64,000 nucleotides of DNA from Brienomyrus brachyistius (GCF_023856365.1 NC_064537.1:687001-751000); one strand, 5' to 3'; numbered from the stretch's first letter, positions 39,200 to 52,139 are shown. The notes: generated by a model from the sequence alone, not told the origin. Program-made: numbers and translations.

Positions 39200-40045
39200 T
39201 TACAATCATGGGGATTGGGTAACTATGTCTGTTGGGATGCGGATGATGTTTCACAGCAGCTGACCATCACAGCCACCTGCCTGACACACTGATGTGCCTG
39301 CCTGACACACTGATGTGCCTGCCTGACAGGCTCCACCACGGCTCCTTTAACTGCGTCTGCAGTCCAGCTGCCGTTAGACCCCCATACAGCCAGTCAAAGG
39401 TGCTTTTTCTTGGAGACGTTCAGCTGGCAAAGACAGGTACAGAAGCTCCAGACACTCCATGTCCACCTAGAGCATGTGCTTGTGACTCAGCGTGCCATAG
39501 CAACATTCTAAAATGGCATCATTATAAATCTATAACGGACTTGAAATTTTGAATATTCCATTCATACTGGCCGCAAGCACATTGACATCATTTTAAAGAA
39601 ACATCCTTATCAGGAGGTATTAATGACCATCCTGTTACTGAACCCAACAACCTCTTTGGGTTTGGGTCACGTTGCTACCTTCACAACATTTCTGCAGTTG
39701 GGTTTGGGTTACAAATGATATGTACAGTCATTTTGATGAATGTAATATTAAAATGAATTTTGCAGTAATTTTGCATTGGGAGTAAATGTCAAAAAAGACT
39801 GATTTGCATCAAAGAGAAATGTAAGTATATATGAGATTTCAGGTACAGAAAAGAAACAAACGTAAGATTCTTCTTCAGCAACAAAATCTTATTAAATGTG
39901 TTTTCCCTCGATCCCATAAATAATATATACAGTCTCCCTTTTAAAAATGCATTCCTTCTGCTTCCAGTACCATTAATTTACAATGTATTACATTAAGAGA
40001 AATATCAAACCAGCAGATCCAAGTTTTTCCAGCAGAGGAATACCT
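39200..40045. other. Unassigned stretch
   Basis: A duplicated GATGTGCCTGCCTGACA occurs at 39291-39330. Otherwise nothing was recognised. Confidence 0.4.
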
Positions 40046-42530
40046 CTGATAGCATGGCTTGTAGAACTGACACTGACAAACACTGAGACTGTGGTAGTGT
40101 GGCTTTGTAGCACTGACACTGACAAACACTGAGACTGTGGTAGCGTTACTTGTAGAACTGACACTGACAAACACTGAGACTGTGGTAGCGTGGTTTTGTA
40201 GCACTGACACTGACAAACACTGAGACTGTGGTAGCGTTACTTGTAGAACTGACACTGACAAACACTGTGACTGTGGTAGCGTGACTTGTACAACTAACAC
40301 TGACAAACACTGTGACTGTGGTAGCGTGGCTTGTAGAACTGACACTGACAAACACTGAGACTGTGGTAGCGTGGCTTGTAGAACTGACACTGACAAACAC
40401 TGAGACTGGTAACGTGGTTTTGTAGCACTGACACTGACAAACACTGAGACTGTGGTAGCGTGGTTTTGTAGCACTGACACTGACAAACACTGAGACTGTG
40501 GTAGCATTGCTTGTAGAACTGACACTGACAAACACTGAGACTGGTAGCGTGGCTTGTAGAACTGACACTGACAAACACTGAGACTGTGGTAGCGTGGCTT
40601 GTAGAACTGACACTGACAAACACTGAGACTGTGGTAGCATGGCTTGTAGAACTGACACTGACAAACACTGAGACTGTGGTAGCGTGGTTTTGTAGCACTG
40701 ACACTGACAAACACTGAGACTGTGGTAGCGTTACTTGTAGAACTGACACTGACAAACACTGTGACTGTGGTAGCGTGACTTGTACAACTAACACTGACAA
40801 ACACTGTGACTGTGGTAGCGTGGCTTGTAGAACTGACACTGACAAACACTGAGACTGTGGTAGCGTGGCTTGTAGAACTGACACTGACAAACACTGAGAC
40901 TGGTAACGTGGTTTTGTAGCACTGACACTGACAAACACTGAGACTGGTAGCGTGGTTTTGTAGCACTGACACTGACAAACACTGAGACTGTGGTAGCATT
41001 GCTTGTAGAACTGACACTGACAAACACTGAGACTGGTAGCGTGGCTTGTAGAACTGACACTGACAAACACTGAGACTGTGGTAGCGTGGCTTGTAGAACT
41101 GACACTGACAAACACTGAGACTGTGGTAGCATGGCTTGTAGAACTGACACTGACAAACACTGAGACTGTGGTAGCGTGGCTTGTAGAACTGACACTGACA
41201 AACACTGAGACTGTGGTAGTGTGGCTTTGTAGCACTGACACTGACAAACACTGAGACTGTGGTAGCATGGCTTGTAGAACTGACACTGACAAAACTATGA
41301 ATGTGGTAGCGTGGCTTGTAGAACTGACACTGACAAACACTGAGACTGTGGTAGCGTTGCTTGTAGCAATGACACTGACAAACACTGAGACTGTGGTAGC
41401 GTGACTTGTAGAACTGACACTGACAAACACTGAGACTGTGGTAGTGTGGCTTGTAGAACTGACACTGACAAACACTGTGAATGTGGTAGCGTGGCTTATA
41501 GAACTGACACTGACAAACACTGAGACTGTGGTAGCGTGGTTTTGTAGCACTGACACTGACAAACACTGAGACTGTGGTAGCGTTACTTGTAGAACTGACA
41601 CTGACAAACACTGTGACTGTGGTAGCGTGACTTGTACAACTAACACTGACAAACACTGTGACTGTGGTAGCGTGGCTTGTAGAACTGACACTGACAAACA
41701 CTGAGACTGTGGTAGCGTGGCTTGTAGAACTGACACTGACAAACACTGAGACTGGTAACGTGGTTTTGTAGCACTGACACTGACAAACACTGAGACTGTG
41801 GTAGCGTGGTTTTGTAGCACTGACACTGACAAACACTGAGACTGTGGTAGCATTGCTTGTAGAACTGACACTGACAAACACTGAGACTGGTAGCGTGGCT
41901 TGTAGAACTGACACTGACAAACACTGAGACTGTGGTAGCGTGGCTTGTAGAACTGACACTGACAAACACTGAGACTGTGGTAGCATGGCTTGTAGAACTG
42001 ACACTGACAAACACTGAGACTGTGGTAGCGTGGCTTGTAGAACTGACACTGACAAACACTGAGACTGTGGTAGCGTTGCTTGTAGCAATGACACTGACAA
42101 ACACTGAGACTGTGGTAGCGTGACTTGTAGAACTGACACTGACAAACACTGAGACTGTGGTAGTGTGGCTTGTAGAACTGACACTGACAAACACTGTGAA
42201 TGTGGTAGCGTGGCTTATAGAACTGACACTGACAAACACTGAGACTGTGGTAGCGTTGCTTGTAGAACTGACACTGACAAACACTGAGACTGTGGTAGTG
42301 TGGCTTGTAGAACTGACACTGACAAGCACTGTGAATGTGGTAGCGTGGCTTGTAGAACTGACACTGACAAACACTGAGACTGTGGTAGCGTGGCTTTGTA
42401 GCACTGACACTGACAAACACTGAGACTGTGGTAGCATGGTTTGTAGAACTGACACTGACAAACACTGAGACTGGTAGTGTGGCTTGTAGAACTGACACTG
42501 ACAAACATTGTGACTGTGGTAACGTACTGG
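40046..42530. repeat. Large minisatellite, 45-bp unit with block duplications
   Basis: About 55 copies of a 45-bp unit (ACTGACACTGACAAACACTG core, then GAGACTGTGGTAGCGTGGC). Variants include a 42-bp unit lacking TGT, a 46-bp unit with GGTTTTGTAGCAC, and rare marks such as GTACAACTAACACTG. That mark recurs near 40288, 40782 and 41633 inside longer identical blocks, showing duplication of multi-unit segments. All minus frames lack stops, so frames of 749 and 736 codons cross it; they switch register at the 46-bp units and encode no recognisable protein. Confidence 0.95.
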
Positions 42531-42534
42531 AGTT

Positions 42535-43185
42535 GCCATCATTAGCAATCTCAGGAGGCTAAGTAGGACGCTTTATTTTTTTCCCACGTCTCTGGAATGT
42601 GTCAACCAGTCAGGTATTCCAGCGCCTATTAATGTTGCTCTTAAGAAGCTCTCCCTGAAACAATCTCCTAAGAGACTGTTTGGGAAACAGACGTCGGAAA
42701 AGAAATACCTTTAGAGAAATACCTTTATATCTTTAGAGTCTTTGTAAGATGCTAAGAGTCGTCGTCATCGGGAGACCCGCCCCTGAGCCTAAACAAGTCA
42801 CCCTGAGAATCACAGGCCCTTCAGAAAGAATTGGCATCAAGCATTAGCTGCAGGTTTACAGGTGAAAAAGGTTCTGTTTTGGTTTCATAGCAGTCAGATC
42901 TTCTGTTTCTGAGTGTGGTTGTTCCTGGGTCAGTGTGGCCTCATTGATCAGATGGTCACAGACCATGAGTTGCTAAGACTACCGTGACAGAGTGACTATT
43001 TGATAAATCATCCCAATCCTGCTGCCATCATAAAAGATGTTTAATTCAATTTCATCCTTGCTTATGAACCATAACACATTCATTATTTCTTACTGCTTGG
43101 ATCCCTTTATATGGGCCATCTGCTGGAAATGTCCCTTTAGTCAATGTCCATTACCTGCTTCCATAAACATGCCAAGTGTTGTGCA
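42535..43185. other. Unassigned stretch
   Basis: Nothing recognised between the two arrays. The frame 43037-43705 starts here but becomes repetitive at once. Confidence 0.4.
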
Positions 43186-43189
43186 ACTG

Positions 43190-43712
43190 GAAGCCGGTGT
43201 ATCTCCTGCTCCAAGCAACACCAACACACCTCCTCTTCCACATTACGGCAGCATATCTCCTGCTCCAAGCAACACCAACATACCTCCTGCTTCACATTAC
43301 GGCAGCGTATCTCCTGCTCCAAGCAACACCAACACACCTCCTCCTCCACATTATGGCAGCGTATCTCCTGCTCAAAGCAACAACAACACACCTCCTCTTC
43401 CACATTATGGCAGCGTATCTCCTGCTCCAAGCAACACCAACATACCTCCTGCTTCACACTACGGCAGCATATCTCCTGCTCCAAACCACACCAACATACC
43501 TCCTGCTTCACATTACGGCAGCGTATCTCCTGCTCAAAGCAACAACAACACACCTCCTCTTCCACATTATGGCAGCGTATCTCCTGCTCCAAGCAACACC
43601 AACATACCTCCTGCTTCACACTACGGCAGCGTATCTCCTGCTCCATGTGAAGACCAAAACATCTCCTTCTCCACATTATGGCACTGTATCTCTTGCTCCA
43701 TGTGAAGACCAA
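43190..43712. repeat. Minisatellite, 54-bp unit
   Basis: Nine to ten copies of a 54-bp unit (TATCTCCTGCTCCAAGCAAC core). In one plus frame it reads SPAPSNTNTPPLPHYGSI; the other plus frames and a minus frame are also open. The 222-codon frame at 43037-43705 could be taken for a proline-rich protein, but no splice-linked exon or domain supports that. Confidence 0.92.
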
Positions 43713-43714
43713 CT

Positions 43715-44920
43715 CACCTTATCCACCACATTCTGGCTGGATATCTCCTGCTCCATGTTGTGGTCCATGCTTTTCCTGCACGGCCTTACAGCCAAACACG
43801 TCTCCGTTTTGGCGGGAGTTAAGAAAGGTTCTGAAAAATAAGCCTGGGCATTTTACTCTCAGTTATCCTCTCACATCTGGTAAAACTATCAGAAGTGAGC
43901 TACATTCGCACAATATTTGGCATATAGTCCTTTGTGACATTCAATGCAGAACCATGCAGGTTATTTTCTGTCATTGCTAAATACAAGGATATTAGTCATT
44001 ATAAGAAGATTAAAACATTTTGTCTTTTGACTGGTTCCTTTTGAACTGGCAGGGAATAATGGTTGGGTTCAGCTTTAAAAAATGGCAAAAGGCGGATGAT
44101 GGTTTCTTTCCAAATCTTTATTGATGAAAACAGCAAGTCTTGCATCCCAGTTCATCACAGAAAGGTGCATTTAAATAATAAAAAGGAGAGTGGTACCCCA
44201 AAAACATGTGAGCACAGCCACTCAGTATCACCCACCAACATACACTCATTCTTATGATACAGTCACTACCGGGCCAGGACCCATTTTTTGGGAAATGGCA
44301 TACAGGGCTGGTGGGGACAACAGTCCGTACAAAAAACAGCATTCACAAAAAGAAAATAAATTAATGAAATAATATGAAACGTTAACTTTGATGTTCGCTT
44401 TGCTTGGCTTAGCTTAGCTTTGCTTAGCGGGTGAACCTTTGGCATGAGACATTGGCGTAATACGACTGCAGGCTGCTGTACGTGTCACCAAAAGTTCATC
44501 TTGATGATATGTGTGCAGTTACCATTAATGGCTTAAAGTGAGGCTGGTCAATGAACTAGTGCCTCCCTGCTCTGAATCCACGATGATGAGAGTGTCCCGA
44601 AAACGGCCGTCCCTGGGTCTCCCACACTGTTCATCCCACGCAAACGGCCATTTAATGTGGATTTTCTGCTCCATGACACTTAATGACTACACGACACCTT
44701 CTAGACCTGAAGCCGTGATCTAAATGTGCTGAAATGCATATTTGACTCAATGGTGACTGGAATTGGTATGAGCTACATCAAAGAGCAAACCTACATGCAG
44801 TCTGTCTGCCTTTGTCCGGCAAGATCTGGCCACTTTTTGCCCTATTTGGCAAAAGTATGCAGACATGAGCTTGTAAGGGGAGAGTGTGCGGCTCAGCAGG
44901 TTAAGGGTCTCATTTATCAA
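43715..44920. other. Unassigned stretch; possible minus-strand 3' end
   Basis: TTTATTGATGAAAACAGCAA near 44115 gives AATAAA on the minus strand, which might mark the end of an antisense transcript. No coding sequence was found beside it. Short GCTTAGCTT repeats lie at 44398-44432. Confidence 0.3.
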
Positions 44921-45010
44921 TGGCGTGTGTGAACAGTTCTGTGCGTAAACCATGCGTACGCACCAACCCCTAGCGGCAAAGAATCGTAACTGAAGTGAAC
45001 CTTCAGACAC
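44905..45010. mobile_element. Possible MITE fragment
   Basis: CTCATTTATCAATGGCGTGT and ACCATGCGTACGCACC resemble a common fish non-autonomous element whose end has this layout. No second terminus was identified, so the call is tentative. Confidence 0.3.
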
Positions 45011-45014
45011 ACAC

Positions 45015-46205
45015 AAACTCCCACTTAATTATCAACCTTAACAGATTGACAAATAAAATCACATAGTTATGTTCAAACAAAGTATGTACAGGCAGGTCAT
45101 GCTAATGACAAGGAATCTTCCCAAAGTCATAAAAGGTCCATGGTCAAAGAAGTAATATCACTGCTGGGTTCATGTCGAGTCACGTCTGATTGCATTTACG
45201 TCTGAGGTCCCCAGTAAATGATAAACACTGATTGAGAGATGCCTGAAGGCGGACACAGTAGGCCGTTAGCGGGTGAATCCCTTACTGTAATCGGTGTAGG
45301 AGGATGTGCAGCTCTGCCCGCCATGTAATGACCCCCCCTCCATATCTAACCTGTAATACAGTAAGCGTGCATTATTGTAAATGTGACTGACAGCTACAAT
45401 ATGCATATATGATACAGACACAGAACCTGTACTTTGCTATTTTGTCACAAAAACATCCTAAATATATAAGGTGATGAGAAATAATTATGACATAGAATTT
45501 GTTTACTCATACAATGTGCCTGGTAGTCTATCAGCATTCATTAAATATTGGTTCAAAATTGTATTTGATTAATTTCTTCTTGAGTGAAGGGTGCCAGCCA
45601 AATGCGATTCTGTGAGAGAGCTCCAGCTGCGAAGCTCCGCAACTCCGCAGCTCCACAATCCACAGCCCCACTGCAGGAACTAATCGAATTTCACAATATT
45701 GCATGGCTCTCTCCGATGATGAGCCAATCAAGTTTCAACTTCAGCCTTTCATCGTGCACACCAAAAAACATCACTGCTGGAAAATTCATTCTCAAACAGA
45801 TAATTCACTGTCAAAATAGAAACCGCCAGAAGTTATAAAGCATAAATTTTTTGTTCTGACACAAATGAAATCTATGCAGACAATATGTTTTGAAACTATG
45901 TTACTAGTGTCATGCTCAAGAATACAAAACATACCCAAGAACCAACGGAAAATATACTAAAGACTAAAAACAAGTGTCTGTTTTTACAGACCCTAACGTT
46001 AACCCTAAACTAACCATACAATGACGTTAGATTGCATTAAGTGAAAAATTTTGTGACATAATGCCATCACATTTACATAGTTTTGAAAAGACACTAGTTT
46101 TGAAACTGAAAACTGAAAGTTTTCCTCCTGCTTTTTAATACTGCTCTATATTCTGGGATTGACATAAGTACTACGCAAGTACACATTCACCTTTAAAAGT
46201 GATAC
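45015..46205. other. Unassigned stretch
   Basis: Alternating AGCTCC/CGCAACTCCGC words near 45620-45665 give local self-similarity. No gene or element could be named. Confidence 0.4.
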
Positions 46206-46210
46206 GTGCA

Positions 46211-46412
46211 GCAATCAATTAATGTAACAGTGCAAATACATGCGTATTTTTGCGCCGATATGACAAGAAATTGCATACATTTTAACCTCTATACCACAAA
46301 TGAAGTACGGATTTGGATATAAAGGTGATAATGCACGATAATTTCTTGTCATATCGGTGCAAATGCACATAAAACACGTACGAATTCACGCTGTTACAAC
46401 AATCGATTACCA
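46211..46412. mobile_element. Long imperfect palindrome, probable MITE
   Basis: A left arm at about 46211-46273 and a right arm at about 46337-46412 are inverted copies. The longest shared block is CCGATATGACAAGAAATT, with further matched words GTAACAG and ATCAATT/ATCGATT. The loop is about 60 bases. It is likely a hairpin-forming non-autonomous transposon. Confidence 0.65.
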
Positions 46413-49035
46413 ATCGATGGTTCAACCCACATTAGATAAATTCATGTGACATAAACACATAATTTGATTGGCTTTTCAGCGGAGCTCTGAAATCAGGTAC
46501 TATTTCCGGTTTCCAAATCATATGACATAAATACACAATCTGATTGATTCCCCCAGCAGAGCTATGTATCGTGAAGCTGTGGCATTTTGCGGTTCTACAG
46601 CTGGACTCTGTTGGGGTGTTTCTCAATACCAAGAACACAAAGATCGTACTTCTTAGCCAGACCCATCTTGCCTCCCAAAAACAAACTTGGGGCGCAATGA
46701 ATGATGGGATTGTTCTCATTTGGCGAGGATGCAATTGATACATCCTTAATATTTGGGGCAGAGTAAGAACAACATCCAGTCTTCTGTACTTCTGTTCTTA
46801 ATATTGGAACTGGTCTTTGGCAATGGGATATGGTGTGAAAAGGGTATGTGAGATCTATGGTCATATAGGCATATTGAGAAACATGTCATGGCTGAAAGCC
46901 ATGGCTCTTCCTGCATCTGTTCTAGCAGACCTCCTACGACGGAGTCAGGTACCATCCGATGGTCTTCTCTGCTGAGCCGATGATGCTGCGGAGTATCAGC
47001 ATATACACCTCATCGCATGTATTTAAGCCTGCTGCCAGCTCCACAGCCCTAGAAGGCTGGCTGGGTAGTTTCAGCGAGTATCTCACAGTTAGACCATTCA
47101 TATACCTCACACTATCGGTCACATCAGTGAGATTCCGACCGATAGTGTCAGGTATGTGACCTGCCTGGATTAACATGTCTGAACTGCCATTAAGTAGCTC
47201 CTACTCTCCCTTTATGTGATTTAGTCCAATAAATGTTTTACTGCCATATTTGAGCAATGAAATAAATCAGCAGTCTGAAGTCAGGACAGTGCAGCAACTG
47301 CTTCCAGCCCAGTGTCAGGACTGGAAGCTGGAAAATTTGTCTTGGGTCAAGCTAACAGTGGTGCTTGCCAGACACATTCTCTTCTGCTTCTCAAAAGAGG
47401 CCAATGAAACCTTTTTTCTTTAACTTCAGGGAAATCCACATTTGTCCAGCCTGTCCTTTGTGGAATTAGAGGCTTAGAGATTGCTGTCACGGTTGAAAGG
47501 GCAGAAAATGCTGGAATGTTATGTCTTTGCTGTTATTTTTAAAATGTGACTTTCATCCCGCCATTCATTTCATGTCTTTTCCTAAAGGGAGGGACACTGG
47601 CTGAATGCTAATAGTATGAATTTGAGTTCCCCAGAGCTGAAAATGATTGTATTGATTAAAACCTTCCCCAGAAACGTGACAATCATTTCTCCTCTGGAAA
47701 CTTTCTCAATCACATTCTGGTTTATTCAGTTTTATGACAGCTGACTAGTGGCAGCATCTGAGATATAACCTTAAGCCTAACTATAACCCTAAGCCTAACC
47801 CTAAGCCTAACCTTAAGCAATGCACTGGAACAGCTCTCTACATAGAGACATGTACTCTGACAAATAAATAATTCATTACTGGGTTCTGTGAGTTGGTCTT
47901 GGTTCTCTGTAGAACCTTCTCCCTACATCATGCACCTCTTTGGTATTCTTTTTTCTAAGCATGCGTACACAGATTACTGTCTACAGTCAAATCGACAATG
48001 GAGGAACCTGTTATTGCATGTTTAAATTGAACTACTTCATTAATACCATGTAGACCAGAACAAAAGCAAAACAGGAAATGATATACATATCACAGTCAAA
48101 GTGCATATCAAATGTAAACCTGCAATTTTTGCTCCAAATATGAAAGGGTTCATCAAATTAGTGGAAGGGGGACCTTCAGATCCACAGGTGAGAAAAGTAA
48201 TTATCCACATAAGATCTGGTGAAATATGCAACTGGAAGAATAGATAAAACCTTGAATTATAAGCTAATTCTGCTTTGTATTAAAATCAAATAAAATTAAA
48301 AAAGACACTAAATTAATGAGGTCTGCATGCTTCTCCGAGTGACAAGGTAGGTGCAGTGTGTTTATTGTAAACTTGCAGTAACTGTTCCTTACAGCCCTTT
48401 GGACAGTGCCCAGTGAGCTGGTTTGGAGGAGAACTTTTCATGTGAGTGCGTGTGGACGTTGGTGTGGATTTCCAGGCGAGCTGCTGTTCCATCCATAAAT
48501 TGACTTTAGACTGAGGGACAGTAACAGCCTGTGCATCCAGAAATCCATCAGTGGAGCAATCATATAACGTTCAAGTGTGTTAAGGGTGGAATGTCAACCG
48601 TGAATTTTTGATTTCTTTGGTTCTTTTTTTAATAAACTAATGCTGGCCCATCAGTAGATAAGGTACATAAGCTGGCAGCTGCTGGATCATAGTCATTGTT
48701 CCAGCCTTTGTGCTGGGCACAAAGGATGGAAGGTAGAGAAGGCTAAATCTCTCAGACTTCAGACAATAAGGCTGTACTGAGGACAGAAGTTCCACAAGCT
48801 CAACATTTTTATAGCCATAATGAAAATGAGTGGAGTGTCTGAATCATAAACATTTCCTCTTTTGCTTTTGTTTTGTGACGCTCATTTGATTTCTTCTTTT
48901 CTTGTTTTTGAATAATTGCCCCATTAGGCTCAGCTCAGAGAAATGCTGGTGTCTGGCAGGCCTGTTTATTGCTCCACGTCGCCCATTCTCACAACATCAT
49001 GGATGGAGCAGGCAGTTGGCACATGTAAGTGGGTA
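46413..49035. other. Unassigned stretch with small repeats
   Basis: Two related ~50-bp segments (TGTGACATAAACACATAATT and TATGACATAAATACACAATC) lie about 80 bp apart near 46445 and 46525. A short CCTAAGCCTAACC-type tract is at 47770-47818. A hairpin at 47105-47156 is listed separately. No gene was recognised. Confidence 0.4.
47105..47156. repeat. Near-perfect 18-bp inverted repeat
   Basis: TACCTCACACTATCGGTC at 47105-47122 is inverted at 47139-47156 with one mismatch, around a 16-base loop. Confidence 0.8.
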
Positions 49036-49039
49036 TCAA

Positions 49040-49303
49040 GATGTTGTCTTGTAGAGGATCAGGCGTAGATGTCCTCTTGTGCATGACTAAGCGTGGATGT
49101 CCTTTTGTGCACGTCCAAGTGTGGATGTCCTCTTGTGGAGAACCAGGCATGGATGTCCTCTTGTGCACGACCAAGTGTGGATGCACTCTAGTGGAGAACC
49201 AGGCATGGATGCACTCTTGTGCATGACCAAGTGTGGATGTACTTTTGTGGAGAACCAGGCGTGGATGTCTTCTAGTGCATGACCAAGTGTGGATGTCCTC
49301 TTG
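49040..49303. repeat. Minisatellite, ~27/54-bp unit
   Basis: Alternating half-units GTGTGGATGTCCTCTTGTG and GAGAACCAGGCATGGATG repeat about nine times, with variants ending GCACTCTTGTG and GCATGACCAA. Confidence 0.88.
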
Positions 49304-49304
49304 T

Positions 49305-49450
49305 AAAATTTATTTTATTTAGCAGACACTTTACACTAAAGTGACATACAAGTGAGGCAAAGAGCACATTACACACATATAGCTAGCAAGAAGCTGGCCA
49401 GGTTGAGCTTCTGAGTTAAGTGTAAGCAGTAGTGGAACAAAAGTTACACA
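49305..49450 (-). mobile_element. SINE/L2 3' tail fragment
   Basis: TTTAGCAGACACTTTACACT on the plus strand is the inverse of the GTGTCTGCTAAA tail shared by fish L2 LINEs and SINEs. The tRNA-like head was not found. Confidence 0.65.
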
Positions 49451-49459
49451 ACATCTTCA

Positions 49460-51470
49460 AACAAAGCAAGAACGTAATTAGCCTGCTATTCAATTAGCAG
49501 AAAGTGCAGCACTAAGATCAGTCAGGGACTGTGGAGTGTTGTCCGGCTAGCAGAGGCAATCTCTGCTTTTAAGTTAAAAGAAACAGCCACAGGCTGGATC
49601 AGAAACAGCTCTGCAGATGTCTTTGGATGGTCTACAGAGAGCCAGCCAGACATGGGCTTAATGTCAGAGAGCATCTGAGCACGACTTGGCCTCATGTGAA
49701 ATTTATGGAGGGGAGCAAAGCTGTGAAGAAGGTTCATGGTGATAGAGCCAAGCCTCCCGTGGGAGCAGAGGAGGACAAGAAGCGACGCCTGTCCGACTGG
49801 CAGCCCGTCGCCATTTACCGCCCTGTCTGGACCTGCCCGCTTATGCTAACCATTCCCACTGCCTAGATCTCCTTCAAGCCCTCCGATTTGCGGTTAACAT
49901 ATCCCCCCCCCCCCCCCCCCCCCCGTGCCCAGTGTCCTCCTTTTCATACAATGTGCTAATCCAGCTGTTTTCTAACGTGTTAACTTATATGACTGTTTAT
50001 GCTTCTTATGGTCCATGTGGGTCCTCATCTCTGCCTTCTTCTTACTTGCTCTCTCTTCATTTTTAAAACCAGCACACAGGCTGTTCTTCTTCTGTCTGGA
50101 AATGATTTCTTATTTTTCCTGGTTGCTTTGCTAATGTAACTCACTGACATCGTTCATCTTGCTGTAGGTATCTGAATTTGTGCTAATGGGATGTTCTGGC
50201 TCTGGCCAGCCAGCCAGAGGCTGTGACGAGCCAGAGTAAGGGGCCTCACTGGGGACCCCTCCCAAGTTCCTCTGTATATTTCCAAGCAGAGCCATGTTCT
50301 CTGTTACTCTTTGTACAATTTGTACATGTGACACCTCTGGCTGCAATAACTGCTATGGCCACAGGGGGGCATTCGTTATATCCATGTGTCTGTCTCACAC
50401 CCCTCTACAGGGCAGTTGGCCCTGTCTCTCTCCCTCTCCCCCTATTCTGCCTCCCTCACCCTTCACTTCCCCTGGGCGTACCTCCCCCTCTCGCTGGTGT
50501 CTGCCAGCAGGACTGGTCCACACGCCGATGCTCGGTGAGGATGGAGGACAGTGCACCATAATAACCCCCCCATAATCACTCACACATCCCCAGTTACATG
50601 CCTCACACACTGTAAGAAAGACTGCAGTGGAAATGCAGTCTGCAAAGGCTGACTGGCCGGCATTTGTGCATGAAAATACTTTGGTTCTACTATATGCCTT
50701 GACTCCTGTACTCCAGTAATGTGCTTCTGGTTCACTTACCCCAAGCTCCGCCAGTACACCTACACGCCTCAATGGGCTGGACAGGCACCAGCGTGAATCG
50801 GAGTGCATGCATACCTGGCAAATGCAGCTCCTAATGCTAATGCTAATGCTAAGGAAGTGATTACTTGGGGCAGGGCAGAGCATTTCCAGGGCCTGTTATA
50901 AAGCCAAGGTCAACTAGCAGGGGGCAGCATGAGGTCATGTCTTTGAGAGGCCCTGAGAGGGTTTGGGAAACATCTCTAAATGGAGCACGGGAGTCAGGGA
51001 TCTGCCACCATGACCTCCTGCTCAGATAACCATAAAATACGGCTCTGTGTAACCCTGGGGCATCACTGTCCAGGTCCACCTCTTCCCCTTTTAAACATGC
51101 CATTATTTTTTAACATGTTTTACTGCATGGATTCTATTTATTGTACAAGTAATTGTTTTTGTGCAGTCATATTTTAAAGGATGTCTTACAAGTAAAAGAA
51201 AAATGTGAATTATCTTACTACAATAGTAATTACATTCTTATGTATTTATCAGATCACGGGTGAGGAATGCTGATAGCTGAAGAAAGACAAAATATTCAGA
51301 GGAACTGTCTCACCAGATTTAAAGCCTTTGTATGAGCTGAAATTAGTTATGCGCTGCAAACAGACATGTTACCATTAACATTTACCTGAGATGGAAGATT
51401 GCAGAAAACACAGGATGTAGATGGGAATTCATAGCAACAAAAAAACATACGAGTAAAAAGAATGAGAAAG
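49460..51470. other. Unassigned stretch with poly-C run
   Basis: A run of about 23 cytosines lies at 49902-49924. A triplicated GCTAAT word occurs at 50833-50852. No coding or mobile feature was recognised. Confidence 0.4.
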
Positions 51471-51474
51471 TTGG

Positions 51475-52135
51475 CTGCGGCAGTGCCCTGGCTGTCAGGG
51501 TTAGGGTTAGGGTTAGCAGTGCCCTGGCTGTCAGGGTTAGGGTTAGCAGTGCCCTGGCTGTCAGGGTTAGGGTTAGCAGTGCCCTGGCTGTCAGGGTTAG
51601 GGTTAGCAGTGCCCTGGCTGTCAGGGTTAGGGTTGGGGTTAGCAGTGCCCTGGCTGTCAGGGTTAGGGTTAGCAGTGCCCTGGCTGTCAGGGTTAGGGTT
51701 TGCAGTGCCCTGGCTGTCAGGGTTAGGGTTAGGGTTAGCAGTGCCCTGGCTGTCAGGGTTAGGGTTAGCAGTGCCCTGGCTGTCAGGGTTAGGGTTAGCA
51801 GTGCCCTGGCTGTCAGGGTTAGGGTTAGCAGTGCCCTGGCTGTAAGGGTTAGGGTTGGGGTTAGCAGTGCCCTGGCTGTCAGGGTTAGGGTTGGGGTTAG
51901 CAGTGCCCTGGCTCTCAGGGTTAGGGTTAGCAGTGCCCTGGCTGTCAGGGTTAGGATTAGGGTTAGCAGTGCCCTGGCTGTCAGGGTTAGGGTTAGCTGT
52001 GCCCTGGCTGTCAGGGTTAGGGTTATGAGTGCCCTAGCTGTCAGGGTTAGGGTTACGGTTAGCAGTGCCCTAGCTGGCAGGTGTGCTTTCATATCTAAGG
52101 AGAACTGGGGGAGGAAGGCTTAGGGTTAGGGTTAG
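51475..52135. repeat. Minisatellite built on GGGTTA hexamers, ~30-bp unit
   Basis: About 20 units, each combining GCAGTGCCCTGGCTGTCA with two to four GGGTTA hexamers, the vertebrate telomere repeat. The number of hexamers per unit varies (units of 30, 36 or 42 bp), and some carry GGGTTG or GGATTA variants. Frames of over 200 codons on the minus strand (Leu/Thr/Ala/Arg-rich) are artefacts. Confidence 0.95.
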
Positions 52136-52139
52136 CAGT

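Noticed and set aside
39941..42504. 749- and 736-codon minus-strand open frames
   Set aside because: They are produced by the 45-bp array, which is open in all minus frames. They overlap each other in different registers and have no domain or splice context.
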